Counted from the stretch's first letter, positions 1-13,640 are shown. The stretch: 64,000 bases of DNA from Monarcha castaneiventris obscurior (GCA_026261815.1 JAMPIT010000894.1:57941647-58005646); one strand, 5' to 3'. Notes: generated from the sequence alone by a model not told the origin. Program-made: numbers and translations.

Positions 1-3000
1 AATATGAAGTTGATAGTGTTGACTGGCTAACCCTAATAATTATCAATCTGAAACTGAAGGATGAAAAGGAAATGCATGTTATTGGAACCGACAAAGAAAC
101 AAATCCTAACTGATGCAGTTTCCAGGGAGATCTGAAAATTGGGGTTTTTTTAGAATTAAGACATATTATTTGGAATTCATTTATTTAGAACTTTAGAATT
201 TTATTTTGCTTATTTTTATTTAAAATAGAGAGACATGTACATACATAAATGTATTAATAGAAAAGACTATATCTCTATTTTGATAAAGAGAACTAAGCAT
301 AGGCATGTGACCTAAATACAGGATTTTAATAACATAATAATAATAATTATAGTAATAATAACAATGGCAAGAGGGGGCAGGAAACAAAATCCTCCCAAAA
401 ACAAAATCCCTTCCATCCACAGACTATTGCACCAGACACATGAAGCGTCTTTAAAGATATCAAGGAGAACATGAGCCTCCTCAGCTGACAATTTCTTAGA
501 CTGGAGAGTTTCCAGATGTCCAAAAGCTGCTGTATTTCGTCTGTTCTAGGAAGGAAATGCCAGCGGAGAAAGGCTGTGGTGCAAGACATACATCACTACC
601 ACACTGATGCAGTCATAACTGAGGAGATTCCAGATGTATACACCCAACATTTCACCCCCAACAGCTAATCTAGCCTCAGGGGGTCCTGGAGCAATGCAGG
701 GAGTTGGATTAGCTCCTTCACAGAACTGTAAAACTTCACGGCCCAGAAAATGTTGAATGACAGAGAAGTGATTTTCAATTCCATAAATGTCCCTATAACA
801 AGAGTCATACAGGGATTTGGAGGATTTCAGTTTCCTCACAGGCATCCTGGACTGACAAGGGAAACCAAGGGGACCCTTTCATATTTCAGATGCCAAAATA
901 TGGCCCAGATTCCTTTACAAGCAGTTGTCAGGCCAGGTTTCATTGGCTTCAGCCTTCAAATTCAGGGAGGAAAACTAAGAATTCAGTAAACATATACGGT
1001 AGAAGAGATACAAAAATCAAATGATGCAACCCATCACAATATTGCTTTTGGTGTGGTTGCATTTTTGCGCTAAACCATAATGCTTCACTGAGAACTCCGA
1101 TATACAGCTCACCAACAATTTTTGCCCTTTTGTACAATAGTTTCTTAATTTGCCTCATGCAAAACTCATATAGTATTGATATTATAATACTAACTTCAAT
1201 TACAAGTTCAGTGAGATGTCAGCTGAGGTCAAGAAAGGAGAAAAATCAACCTGTCAATTATATTTAACAGCCTGTTTTTTGGCTGTTTGAATATTACAAA
1301 ACTACTATGTGCATAGACATATAATAGTATAATATGTATATATGTATCTCCTGTATGTCCTTTTGCATTTCCATCACCTATAATTTACTGTAAATACCAT
1401 GTTGACTGTTAAACTCTGTTAAACTCATAAATTTTGAGGTAGGCTTTGGTTCTCAACTATCCTTAGCTGCATGATACAGATGTTTTTCTGACTAAAAGTA
1501 ATTGTGATCATTCATGCTCACAGATTTTCCCCTAACCATTGAGTTGTGTGTTTCTCTCATTAATATTTAAATATGCTTTCCCACAAGCATGGGGAGCAAA
1601 CAAAAAAATCTTTAACCATTTAAATAAAGTCTCATAAAAATAACTTCAATTATTTTGTAATAGGAAAACAGTAACACTCTGATATTCCCTCTCTGTCTCT
1701 CACACACACAGAGCACGTCTCTTAAAGCAATATCACACACGCAAAATAAAATTTTGAAAGGCTGTCAAGAACAAAAAGTATGTCCTTTCATAACCAGAAA
1801 ATTATTTTCAGATATTTAAAGAATTCTAGACATAACCTTCCCTGTGAAATTTTTTAAATTCAAACACTGATGTTACAAAGGTAAGTTTTTTCATAATGTC
1901 GTGCTGTAAGAATTCTACAAATTATTCCTCAAAACCTGAAATACTTTGCAAACTGGAAACTAGGACCAGAAAATAAATAGTAAACTGTTTGTGGAAAGAA
2001 ATAAATCATAGCAATAATAGAAATAAAACCTGAAGCTACATTAAATGTACCTTATGCTTATAAATGGAGTTTGCACCTCCAAGAAATTCAGCATGAACAG
2101 TAATTGTAAAAACATAGAATAAATATATTCTCAAATACAGTAAGTGAGTGATTCACAGCCTAAATTTTCTCTTACTTATTTCAAATTAAATCTAGGAAAT
2201 GCCATTGAAATGCATAAAAGGCTGATCACAGACAACAAAATCCAGACCTACTACATAACATTAAGAAATGCACAGCCATAAGATCATTCTAAAATCACAT
2301 GGTTGTCAAGCAAACCAAAGCCACAGTGTAAGTTCAAACATAAGTTTCCTTGACTCTAATAGTGTGTATGGGGCATTCAAATCACCAAAGACAGCATCTG
2401 ACTCTGACACACTCTCTCCCTCAGAGTCCAGTTGGTTGTGGGGTTTTTTTTGTAATAGTAATTCCATTGTCCAGCTTTGCCTTTGAACATGGACATTTAT
2501 CTCATTTTGTTTCCATTTGTCCATTTTTTAAAATTAATAATTAAAATGTCCAGAGAACTTTTAATCTCAAAAAGCTTAACATTTTTCTTCTTTGCCTTTA
2601 AAATATAAGTATTTTCCATTCCCTTGACTTCAAAGGATGACAAATTAAAGATTAATACAGTTACAGACTATTTGATATTCACTATTTTTAGTTGCATACA
2701 TATAAGTTCAAAGGTGACAACATTTGCTTTTGAAATCTAAGCACTTGAGAATTTCTGAAAGAAAATTAGAGTAATTATTACATTATCTTCCTGCACTCAG
2801 GCATAGAAGCAGAGTTCTTTTTAAAAAGTGACTAAGTATAGTAATTAATTAATTTTAATTCAACAGTACAGGACACATGGTACATGCAATATTAGAAAAT
2901 ACATATAAATATCTCTTTGCTTATCTACAAAAATTTGCATAAACTAAGATATGAGATCAATCCAGTCTATTAAAGCAACTAAACAGGTTACTTAGAGTGT

Positions 3001-6000
3001 CTTTCAGATATATCTGTGACACAGCTTAGTGTGTTTTAATCAAGTAATCCACCAGCACCTTGAATCAAGGGAGAAATATTCCTACAACCATAAGTGATTT
3101 AACTCCTGAAGTTTTGGAAGTGATTAAGTACTAGACCATACAACTCATTCACAGGAAATAAAGTCCAACACAATTTTATTGCTCTCAACATGTTTACATA
3201 TGCAATTGAATGTCAACTTGCTAGAGAAACCTGAAGTCTATTTAAAATTCACACCAGTCACCAACAGAACTTAGGCTTCCCAGTGTAGGCAGAGAATGTA
3301 AATAAAGTGCCGGTGGTAGCACTATTTTCTGAGGCACAGCTGTTATGGGCTGACAGGTGTTTTCTGACTTCTGTTGATGGTTGGATATGTGACATAATTG
3401 TCATTGAATTTTTGCCAACAGCAGAACAAACATTAAGGAAAATGAAATTTAAGAAATTCAAAAAATAAACACATGACAATAATTCCGAAGACTAAACTTG
3501 CCTACTAGTTTTCTGTCCCTGGTGCTGTTGTTTTAAGGTCATATCACCAGAGGTTGTGTTTTATAAAAAAGATATTATGCCATAGAAATAAATTTTACTC
3601 TTCTTTAGCAAAGTATTTACACATCTGCTGTTTGCATCACAATGGGATAAGTATCTTTGTTACTAAAAATGTCTTGATAAAAAAATAATTTTAATGACCA
3701 TAGGTTACACTAAAGGTTGGTCTACCTGGTGTGGCAGAGTTGACACAGTGAGAAAAAAATTTTCATAGCACTGTTACTATATCCAAATATCCCTGGAGAA
3801 CAGACAGGTTATCTCTGTAAAATTAAAGGTTTTTTCAGTCCTCAAATATATGCTCTGGTAGGAGTACCGCAGATGACGGAAAAACCTCACTTGTTCCTCA
3901 GGGTAGAATTCAGGACACATGAGACATTTCTCTGACAGATTCACTCAAGCAATGCAGCCCTCAGCTTACTCCCTGTGAACCACCCAGCTCCTACCACACC
4001 ATAGAGCATCTGCCAAGAAAATAAAATTACACTCCATCAAATCCTAAGGCTAATCTGAAAATCACACCTAAAAGGGGTAGCGTTAGTAGAACAGAGCAAT
4101 CAATAAACATTAAGAGGTGAAAGCCATGGGATAGGTCCAGGACTCGGTGAATGTCCTTTGCAGTACAGTCTCTTTCACAGGCTCTGTAGATGGTGTAAAA
4201 TAAACAGCAATTTAAGATATGGCTCTCCTGTACTTAAACGTAGGAAAGGAAAATCTGGAGCTAAGTGGAAGAGCAGTCATTTATCCCAGGCATTTTGATA
4301 CAAGTCCCCTTGGCTCTGAGACCAGAGATGAAGATTAGATGAACAGCATGTCTATGCTATTTTATTAAAGACTCTCCAATGCTTTCTTCCAACTATTAAA
4401 TGAGATGACTCTAAGAAATCCATGCCAGTGATTTTGGACCGCCACGTAAACTAGCTGGGCCTGTACTGCAGTAAATCATTACCTAGAGTTAAACCTCAAT
4501 TACACACTCTCTAAAGCAGGTGAGGGAAAATTCAATGAAATTTTGCCATGAAAAAGTAAGATAAACATTTGAAAACTTCAGGAGGCCACAGTCCTACTTC
4601 TGCAACCTGGTAGTGAGGCATATCCAGTTCATAGTTGGCTTTAAATACTGCTTGGCTGAGTTTAATAGCTAGGAAAAGGTTTCTTTGCTGTGAAATTTGT
4701 CATATAAATTTTTGAACAGTTATCAGTAGATTTAAATAATATAAAATTCTCCTAGTCAGTTCAATTTCAATACAGCTATATAAGTAGGACATTTATAACT
4801 CTCTGATTGTGTCCCTCATTAGCAAACAGTCAGTACACGGTAACATCTTTAAATTATTGTTTCTTTAAATTTAAGTGGCAATCTCAAGAATAGCACACCT
4901 GTTTCTCTATTTTAGCCTCTTGCATAAAAAAAAAAAGGAAGTGTCTGTTTACTTTGGCATTTGTCAAGAAGCATCATAAAATATCAGATACTTTTTATAC
5001 CCGTAATTCTCACAAACTGGGCACTGCTTTTTTTTAGAGCTTCAGTCTAGTATAAAAGTAACTGATCCATTAACTAATGAAAAATTTTCTGTGTTACAAA
5101 TACATGTCAAGAAGCCAAAATACTCCTGAAATATAGAGACTTCTAGAAAATACATATTGCTATAATAAAATTAGCATTCCACCTGTGTGCATTTGCTCAT
5201 ATGATCCTGGCACTGACAAGTAACAGAGTTTGAGAGAACACTGAATGAATAACCGCCTGTCCAAAGACTCTTGGGTTTCCCAGTATCCAACTGGATAGTT
5301 TTCCAACTATCTAGTGAGAAAACTTAGAATCAATGTTTATGATCAGTACTGATCTTTACTGCAACACTCTGATTTCAGAAAATATCCACTATATGTGGAG
5401 GTAAACTGAAAACTTCAAAATCATCATTCAGTTGTTCACGGTTATCATAGTAAAGCCTTTTTTTCTTTTCCTATTGAGTAACATGAAGTAGTAGACGCTG
5501 TAAATGCCTCTTCTACTAGTCTAATGATGGCTACCTTTTTGAAGGGAATGCAAACATGTATGTGGAACATCTTATTTGTGAGAGCTATTTTGCCCTATGA
5601 TAAACCTGCTAGTGGCTGTATGTTTCTATGCATTGATCTTAACTTCTTCTTTAAAGTTTTCTTACTGTGTGCTGTATGGATTCATGACATTTTTATCCAT
5701 CACTCATCTCAGTCAAGTAATTTTGTTTTTTCTTGGTTTGAATGAGGGAAGAAACATACTTCAGAAAGAGATGCTTGTTTGAAATGTGGATTTGCTTAGC
5801 TTTTGGGGAAACAGCACCTATTGGCAAAACTACATCTCCCTTCACTCCAAAAATAAATATAAGAGCAAATCTGACCAAGGTAAGGCAAAACCAACCCACT
5901 CTTCTTCAAAGACAAAGAGCCAAAATCAGCTTTAAAGTAGTACAAATCCCTGCCTCACATTAGAACCCTAAAAAGCACATATAATGCTCATGGACAAGTG

Positions 6001-8159
6001 TTTGTAAGAAAGATAGTATCTGGAGAATACAAGAAACACACAGTAGTGAGGTTTGCAAATAGGGGAATAGTGAATAGAGGAATAGTGAATTGATTGAATA
6101 GTAATGGAACGAAATTTGCTGAATATTTGTTCCCTGTCAGGGCAAGAATCACTAGATGGCAGTGTGACACATCCAGAGAAAGGGTTGGAATGGTTCCTCC
6201 CTGTAGTGTAGGAGCGAGATTATAGTTTTGGGGGAAAGAAAAGCTGCATTTTTGCAGGTCCTTGTTGGCATTTGTCTTTCTGGGATGCTTGCTGAATTGT
6301 AAATGCTTTAAGGTGTTAGTAGTTTAAGCAGATAGGCTCTCTGGGAATAGCAATATGCTTTAGGTAGAACATCCAAGTACAGACATTGTCTGAATGTTGT
6401 AAATAGGACAAGTGGCATCAAGGATATACCTATCATTATTTTCCATTCAAGTATAAGGTTCTTATATCAGTTACTTCACTTACTTTTCAAATTTTTCACA
6501 TGCTATATATTTTAAATTTACTTACATTCAGTTTCAGCTATGTTAACGTCCACAGGTGAGATGCTTGCTTGTCTGGGCAATGATAGGGACTGCCAAGAAA
6601 TTCAGAATTCAAATTAAGCAGTTACGGTAAAATTTCTTTGGGACAGCCCAACAGAGTGTTCATCCCCAAGGCTTTCACATTGCAAAGGTGTGGAGCCTGA
6701 CTTTTGTCCAGCATACCAAGATGCTCCATGCAGTCTCCTCTCCCATGAGACAGTGTTGTGGAGAGAATACGAAGCACATGATCTTTACAATTCCTTGAAA
6801 CACTGTTTTAGACTGATATAAATAGACAGATGCAAGCACATTTTAAAGGTGCAGACCGCATTATTATTATTATTAAAGCAGACGAAAATTATGATAGTGT
6901 TCTAAAAATGAATGGAAGACAGATAAAGCATCATAACACAAACTTGTCTACAATAAGGAGCATCAAATCACTGTCTGTGAGACATGGGGGAGTGGGGGAC
7001 GTATTTTGCATAAAGAGCTATTATAAGAAAAAAGACTGCCATTTAAAATGGATTACCTGGCACAAAGTATAGACCATTGCCAAGAATAAAAAATCTAGAA
7101 ATATTGAATAAGCTGCTTATTTATATGTGACTAAATGGTTTGGAAAAAGAGGAATAGGTTTTGATTCCACTCTGTTTTCCTTTGTTTAAATAGATTGCTC
7201 TGTTGGTATTGATTCTGTTATTTTAAAGCATAAGCAATTCAAGCAGATGAGACCCTTTCTTACTAGAGATGTCTAAGAGTCAACCCAAGAGTCCAGGATT
7301 ATGTTAACCCCTGGGGAACAGCTACATGTTGACAGAGAACCAGGTCTCTAGTTTGAGTAGGCTGCACACTGCACAATTTCGAATTCTGTTTGTATAGGTA
7401 AGACCCATAAAAACAATAATTTATGTAAATCTGAATGTGTACATTTTTAACGTATTCACCAGACTTGTCAGGGCTCACACTTTGAGAAAGATGCAAACAC
7501 GCTTGGTAGAAGGCTCATATCACCTCTATACCTCATTTGAGTTTACACACTTTTGTATAATGAGAGATCTGCTTGGTCACCTGCCTCCTTACATCACCAA
7601 AGGAAAAACTTTTTTCTTCCTATATGTTTCACTGTTGCTAGTTGTCAAAAATGGTACCATTTTCCTGTGATGGAAATGGAAAGCATTATCTCACAAGTGA
7701 TAAAAAAGAAAATAACTAACCTTCTTTGACAACTGCAGAAAAAATAAAAAGCTTCAAAGCTTAGGTAAATGTTTTGAAATGCAAAATTTGAGGATTATAA
7801 TCATATATCCAAGCTTACTGAGAAATTCCTAAGTTTGTTAGTATAAATTGCTTTGTAGCTTCAACTCATAACAGACTTTTTGACTTTGTAGACCATGTTC
7901 CACCCAGAAAAATTAGAGACTTTGAATTCCCATTAAAGTTGAGTTCTAATATAAAAAAAGCAGAAGAAATTTTAAGACATCCATGAGAGGAAAGAAACAT
8001 TATTTTGACAGTGCAATCCAGCCACTACTACTCTAAACTATTATTCTGGCTAAATAAACACACTCTTTTTTCTGAAGTATTTTATTTCCTGTTCTCCAAA
8101 TATTTTTCACTTTTTTGTTGGATAATTCCATTCTTCAAATAGATATTCCCCCCTACAGT
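1..8159. other. AT-rich DNA without recognised genes
   Basis: No gene, RNA gene or transposon was recognised here. ORFs are short (99 codons or fewer), overlap on both strands and lack protein-family features. Small simple repeats are visible: an ATA-rich run near 334-363, an ATT run near 6859-6874, and a 14-15 bp doublet (GAATAGTGAAT units) near 6065-6092. A minus-strand AATAAA (plus-strand TTTATT at 3175-3180) has no supporting exon. The stretch fits intron or intergenic sequence. Confidence 0.55.
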
Positions 8160-8766
8160 TGTGTGAGGTCAAATTATGCATTACCTCCCTGATGTCCTTT
8201 CTGTGAGATAAGCATTAGGACGGAAGGCAAAGCAGGCACAAAACTTAAAAGAATATAAACAAGTTTATTAACAGACTTAAAAGAGGGGGAAAAAGTCAGA
8301 CTACACCTTCAGAACACCTCTCTCCCCCATCTCCTCCCTTCTACCAACAACGTAAAAGAAAAACACAGCCCTTGAGATTTCTAGTCAGTTCACCACCTAT
8401 ATAATAATTTCTGGTTTTCAATTCACTTAGGGAGAGGAGTGTCTCTTGGTCAAACCATGGAAAACATCTCCACAAGAAACAATCTCTTGCAGCTTCAATG
8501 TCACAGCAAGGCAGCCGCCCGGGATGGTTCTCTGCTTGCATGTGGAAGTCCCTTCCCCTGACTTACAACTTTCTCCACAGCTGCTTTCAAGGGTTTCTTT
8601 AGCTAATGGGGTACTGTTTTTAAGGATGAGCTGTTCAGAAATGAAAGTTCTCTTCACTTATCAAAGTGCTTGAAAGGCGTAAGGACACTATCTCTGGGAG
8701 TATCCTCATCTCTAGGAACAGAGGTCCTTTTCTCTCGTGGGATCTCTGCTCAAGTTTCTCATCAAA

Positions 8767-8878
8767 TCACAGCTACTTCAGCATTTACTTATTTCAGCAC
8801 GGGTACTGTTGCTCACAGCAAGTCACAGCTACTTCAGCATTTGCTTGTTCTAGTACAAGTACTTTTGCTCATGGTTGC
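8767..8878. repeat. Two-copy 56-bp tandem repeat inside the LTR
   Basis: The segment starting TCACAGCTACTTCAGCATTT at 8767 repeats at 8823, a period of 56 bases. The first 20 bases are identical and the rest has diverged (for example TACTTATTTCAGCACGGGTA against TGCTTGTTCTAGTACAAGTA). Duplicated U3 blocks are common in retroviral LTRs and can act as enhancer repeats, but no such function can be shown here. Confidence 0.8.
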
Positions 8879-8895
8879 AGTATGAACGCTCCACA

Positions 8896-8909
8896 CCCCC
8901 CCCCCCCCC
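8896..8909 (+). repeat. C14 homopolymer
   Basis: A run of 14 cytosines lies within the LTR, just after the 56-bp repeat pair. It is likely length-polymorphic and prone to sequencing error. Confidence 0.9.
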
Positions 8910-9600
8910 ATGCTTTCAAGAAATTACAATGGGTAATTTGATATATATCATAGTCCATCACCATGGTTTTTCCAACAGAATTTCACCTTCTAGGATTGAA
9001 GCATCTCCTCATTCTCCTCCCTCGGGGTCTCAGCTCTTTGCTCCCCACTGACTTGGGCATCTTTATAGGGTTTTCTTCACGCGCCTTCACCTTTCTCTGT
9101 CCTCTGACCGGGGAGAGGATTGATGTCTGCAGGCTTCATCTGGTCTGGAAGAATCTTACAGCACTAAGAGAGTTAACACCCGGGCCTTGCAGCTGGAGTT
9201 TGGAATTCACTTATCTCTTGGCCACATGATCCTACCAGGAGCAGTCTCAGTGGAATTTCGGCCGCACTAGGGGTGAAGGGCTGGCCTGGCCTCTGGGGAA
9301 GGGTGTCCAGCGAGCAGGAGTGGCTGCGATCTCAGCCAAGCCGCCCCCAGCCGACCCGGCCCAGCTCGGCCCCCGCCACCAGTTAACTGCTTGGCCACTG
9401 GAAGCAAGAGAGAGTTTCCCGGGCTTTGTTCCTTCTTAAAATGTGGATCACAGAAGCGTGTCAAGCTAAGTGGTTTAAAAATGTTGCCAGTATTCAACCT
9501 AGCCAGTTGATTGGTTCTGTTGGGTCTAGAGGAAGCTGTAAGCACCTCTTCGCAAAGAATCAGTTCCATGGCAGATGGAGCCTTCTTTAACTACAATTCC

Positions 9601-9755
9601 CAGTTATACTAAACCACGACACCCCCAAAATTCCTGATTCAATCACATTCACCTCTCAGTCATTCTATTCTCAAACTGAACACCTTTTTTTCCCCCCCAC
9701 ACATATCCAGAAGCCTCTCCATACTAATGGTTTAATTTTTGTGGATGAGCACTTG

Positions 9756-9788
<33 letters not shown>

Positions 9789-12384
9789 CAGCAGAAGTAT
9801 AAATAAAGAAACCCCTTAAATTGCTGGAATCTGCTGCTCCTCCCCACACAGCATCCCACAGAACATACACACTGGATCAGCTGATCTTTGTTGGGAAAAA
9901 GGAAGATAATATCAATAGGAACACAGTGTAGTGTAAGTCCTGATGTAACCCAAACAGTAATTCCACTGCACAGGCTACAGTCACTTTATACACCCTTGAG
10001 AGCTTTGACAAGTACATGAATTTGCTATTATGTGAGCTCCTTCAAGAATAAAAGTAAGAGCATCTAGGTGCTACACACATTAGTTAATGTTTCTCCTTTC
10101 CATAGGACAGGCCAGTGAATGCTAAGATGGTTAGAGAACATTCAGGTTAGGTAGCTAGATTAAAAAAAAGATCTTTTATTGCATGACATGAGGACCTAAC
10201 ACAACTTTGCAAATTGCAAATATGTAAACAAATAGAGGCGTATAAACTTCTTTTAGTTTATTATTGAGTCCAAGGTACTCACAAATAAGCTGGCTGAAAA
10301 GACAAAAAATTCAAGTCAGCTCCTTGAAACAAAAAGTTACGAGGAAGGATATACATAAAAATTCAACTGAGTAACGTGCATTTAAAACTATTTTACATTT
10401 TTGTGCTGAATTGTCCCATTAATAAAACACTTTGTAAGAAACGAACATGTAAATAGGCAAATCCACAAGGAAAGTTTCTACATCTTGATATGTTAGAATT
10501 AGGCACATAATAAAACACCTATAAAATTATCAAATTCTGTTGACTACAACAACTTTTCTTAATAAGAAACTGTGGAGTTTTTTCCACCTTGCTTAAAAAT
10601 TAAGGTAATTTACAAGTATACGTAGTGGTTTTGATCAGTCAGAACACAACGCATTGGTTCAAATATCACAGCAGCCTCTCCTTCTATCACCTATTTATGA
10701 AGAAAGAGCATATATGCAAGGAAACGTTTAGTTTTTCTCAAACCTTTTTAACAACCTCATTTCCCTCAGCATAGTTCTTTTAAACTTACACCCATGTAAG
10801 AGAAGAAAATGGGACAAGCATGCATTTGTGCCCTAAAATTGAAAAAAGTGAGAGAGGAAAGAAGTCTATCACCTTTAACTGGCACAAACTGATTTAAGAT
10901 GCTGGCACCGAAATAAGAACCAGGTTTACAAGATTTATTTTTAATACCTGTTGGAAAAAAAAAATTACAGGTAGCTCAAATCACACTGCTGTAACTGAGT
11001 ACAAGTAAAGGAAGATAATACTTCAGGAAGAAAAAAAAAATCAAGATTTTCCATAATAAATTGATTCTTGTGTCTGCACTTCCAAGCAATTCTTTTAAAA
11101 GGTTACCTGTGAAGCTTCCTGGGCAGGTAACTGGCCTATGACCTACCCTTGGGCCATTTCAGCCACTAATTGATTGATGAGTCATGCTTTGTTTCTCTTT
11201 GTTGCTGTAAACACAGTATATGCAGAAAAGATATATCTGTTGGAATTCCTTGTTGAGAGGACATATGTGAGTACAGAGGGAGAGGAACTAGTGAGAAGGC
11301 CCTTTTCTTTCCAACAGTGCACTTAAAGGAGAGTGTGCACCAAAATAAATACATACATTTCCTTTTGTATTTATTCTAAAGTTCTTTTAACAACTTTTAT
11401 TTAGTTCATTAAAAAAACCACTGAAGAGACAGAAAGCATCACGGATCCAAAAAGAAAAGTAAAGGTTACAAAGAAAACCTCAAAGGTTGAGAAGAGTGAA
11501 AAATAAAGAAAAACCTGTTAGTTAACTACCATATCCCAAGTATATCCCACTCACAAGAGTACCTATTTCAGTTGTTCAAAGACAACAGATACCAATCATA
11601 AGTGAAATGCAAATAGAAGTGAATGACCAAATCCATCTGGTTTGGAGGTGTGCTAAGGAAAAACATTCAGAAAAGCAATATAAACAGTTGGTATAAATTG
11701 TCACAGCACTTTTGACATCGGCTAAAATGCAATAGTTTCCCCAGATTAATGAACTTGTCAATTGCTACCATTTGGGTGCAAAAATGCTCCACTACAAGTT
11801 TGTCAGATACATTAACACTGGCCCAAACGGCCAGTGCCAGCGGGAAAAAAGCTGTTGCAATGCAAGATCAGTTGGTATCACCTGCATACTCAGATCTTCA
11901 AATCCAGGCAGATGAGGAATCAAAAAAAACTGCCAAATTCTGTTTCTCACCAACCACCATCCGTCATCATACACCTGCCACAATTCAGTCATTTTTCATT
12001 TTTTATGGAAACCATGAAACCTGACAAAGCAGGTGTCTATAGAGTATAGTATACAAAACAAATGTACACTAGCTTGCATATGAAATTTCTTAACATCTTC
12101 CTGCATGTTTTACCTAATATGTTTAGGGTTCTGCAGTCAAAAAGCATTGTAAAAAAAAGACATCTCCTCCAAAGATATTCAGACATGGCTGTGTTGCAAA
12201 TGAATGTTTTAAGGTTGCTTAAAGAAACACCACCAAAGATCTCACCAAAAGCAGGCTTAATAAAAAAGTGAAAGTATGACAATTTGTCAGCAAGGTTTAG
12301 TCTCCTACTTACAGATGGTTAAAGTGCACAGAGAAAAAGCAAACTAAAATCTAAAAACAATCAACCTAAAACCAGAATCAACCC
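9601..12384. other. AT-rich DNA without recognised genes
   Basis: No gene was recognised. Visible items are an A29 run (9759-9787), a minus-strand AATAAA (plus-strand TTTATT at 10175-10180), and two compact inverted repeats. The first is GTTACCTG / CAGGTAAC at 11102-11131 with a 14-base loop. The second is CACTGGCC / GGCCAGTG at 11816-11836 with a 5-base loop. A 91-codon plus-strand ORF at 11749-12024 has a fairly protein-like composition but no recognisable motif, and a minus-strand ORF overlaps it. I do not call either as a gene. Confidence 0.5.
9759..9787 (+). repeat. A29 homopolymer
   Basis: A pure run of 29 adenines. No AATAAA or recognised retroposon lies directly upstream, so it is treated as a simple repeat rather than a retropseudogene tail. 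Confidence 0.9.
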
Positions 12385-13640
12385 AAAAAAATTTCTATGT
12401 GAAGGCTTCCCCCGACCATCATAACATTTCAAATGTTACGGAGGGTGGCTAGGCAACTACATCAGTCAATTCCTTCAGGACCCTGGGATGCATCTCACTG
12501 TTTCCCATAAACTGGTGCACATTCAGGTTCTTTAGGTGGTCATGACCCCAGTCTTGACTTAGAGTGGAAGGGACTTTTGCAGCCTTTTGCACATCCATTG
12601 TTACCACTTCACCAGCACTGTTTATCAGAGGAGGTACATATTCTTTGTCATCCTTTTTTTCTGATTAACATTTCTGCAGAACCCCTTCCTGTTATTCTTT
12701 GTGTCCCTTGCAGGTTCAGTTCCAGTTTTGCCTTGGCCTTCCTCATCCCCTCCCTACACAACCATACTTCTTCTCTATACTCTTCCAAGGTCACCTGTCT
12801 TAGTTTCCACTGCCTGTGAATTTGCTTCTTGCCCTTTATTTTGACCAGCATTTCCCTACTCAACCATGCTTTCTTGCCTTCTTAGTCCAGTTTCTTGCTC
12901 CTGGGAATTGCTAGCTCTTGCAGTCTGTGGAAGACTTCTTTAAAGATCTGCCAGCTATGCTCAGCTCCCTTGTCCCCAAGGGCAGTCTCCCAGAGGATCC
13001 CACTGACAATCTCCCTGAAGAGCTGGAAGTCTGCCTTCCAAAATTTTAGGAGCCTGCCTTTACACCTTACCTGACCTATATTCCTCAAGACTGCAAACTC
13101 CACCAATGCATGATCACTGCAAGCTAGCTTACCTCCTTGACATCCCTGATTAGCTCACTTATGTTGGTGACCATAAAATCTGGCATTACATTCGCTCTGT
13201 TAGAGCCATCTTCTGGCTTAAGAAGTTATCCCTCACACCTCCCAGATGTCTTCTGGATTGCCTACAGCTTGCCATGCTACTTTTCCAGATGTTGGGGGGC
13301 TGATGTCCCCCAACAAGGCACAAGCCTGCGAGCAGGACGCCTCTTGTAGCTGGAGCAGGAAGGCTTCATCAACAGGCTGCCCTTGGTCCGGTGGCTGTGG
13401 CAGACCCCAAACACAAAGTTCCTTTTGCTGCCTCTGTCTCTGATTTTTACCCACAGGCTTTCTACCTGCTCATGGCTCTTCTTCAGAGACAGCTCTTCAG
13501 GTTTAATCCCTGTCTTGATGTAGAGGGAAATCCCTCCACCTCTCCTTCGTCTCCTGTCTCTTCTGCACAGCCTGTAGCCATCAATAGCCAAGCTCCAGTC
13601 ATGGAGAAGAGCAGGTAGAAGAGCAACATTCATAATGCAT
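12385..13640 (-). mobile_element. CR1 LINE, internal ORF2 fragment (endonuclease to start of reverse transcriptase), broken
   Basis: CR1 ORF2 encodes an AP-type endonuclease followed by a reverse transcriptase and moves by target-primed reverse transcription. On the minus strand, 13640 down to 13277 reads as the middle of the endonuclease, with HDWSLAIDGYRLCRRD and then RRGGGISLYIK. After a frameshift near 13400 it continues with EAFLLQLQEASCSQACALL. The endonuclease SDH motif is intact at 13110-13118 (CSDHALVEFAV). Next come the linker typical of CR1 (WKLRQVTLEEYREEVWLCRE, then RKAKAKLELNL, about 12863-12700) and the start of the reverse transcriptase domain (MHPRVLKELTDVVA, about 12460-12500). 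Homology fades near 12385, before the YxDD catalytic region. Several stops interrupt the last three segments, which share one frame. Both ends are missing, so this is a dead internal fragment. Confidence 0.9.

Larger units (their letters stand above)
8160..9600 (-). mobile_element. Long LTR of an avian endogenous retrovirus, probably solo
   Basis: Read on the minus strand, this ends in a typical avian LTR R-U5 segment. An AATAAA polyadenylation signal (plus-strand TTTATT at 8264-8269) is followed by a GTGCCTGCTTTGCC-type U5 and a terminal CACA at the left edge. Two TATA-like sites lie upstream on the minus strand. One (TTATATA, near 8398-8404) is about 130 bases before the polyA signal, a normal spacing. 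The other (TATAAAG, 9061-9067) would imply an unusually long R region. The CG-rich block at 9250-9400 contrasts with the AT-rich surroundings. No gag, pol or env sequence adjoins it, so it is probably a solo LTR. The right edge is uncertain and I could not find a convincing target-site duplication. Family assignment (ERVL or ERVK class) is unresolved. Confidence 0.6.

Noticed and set aside
3175..3180. Minus-strand AATAAA as a gene end
   Set aside because: No exon-like or GC-richer sequence to its right supports a transcript.
11749..12024. 91-codon plus-strand ORF with protein-like composition
   Set aside because: No recognised motif, and a minus-strand ORF overlaps it; kept only as a remark.
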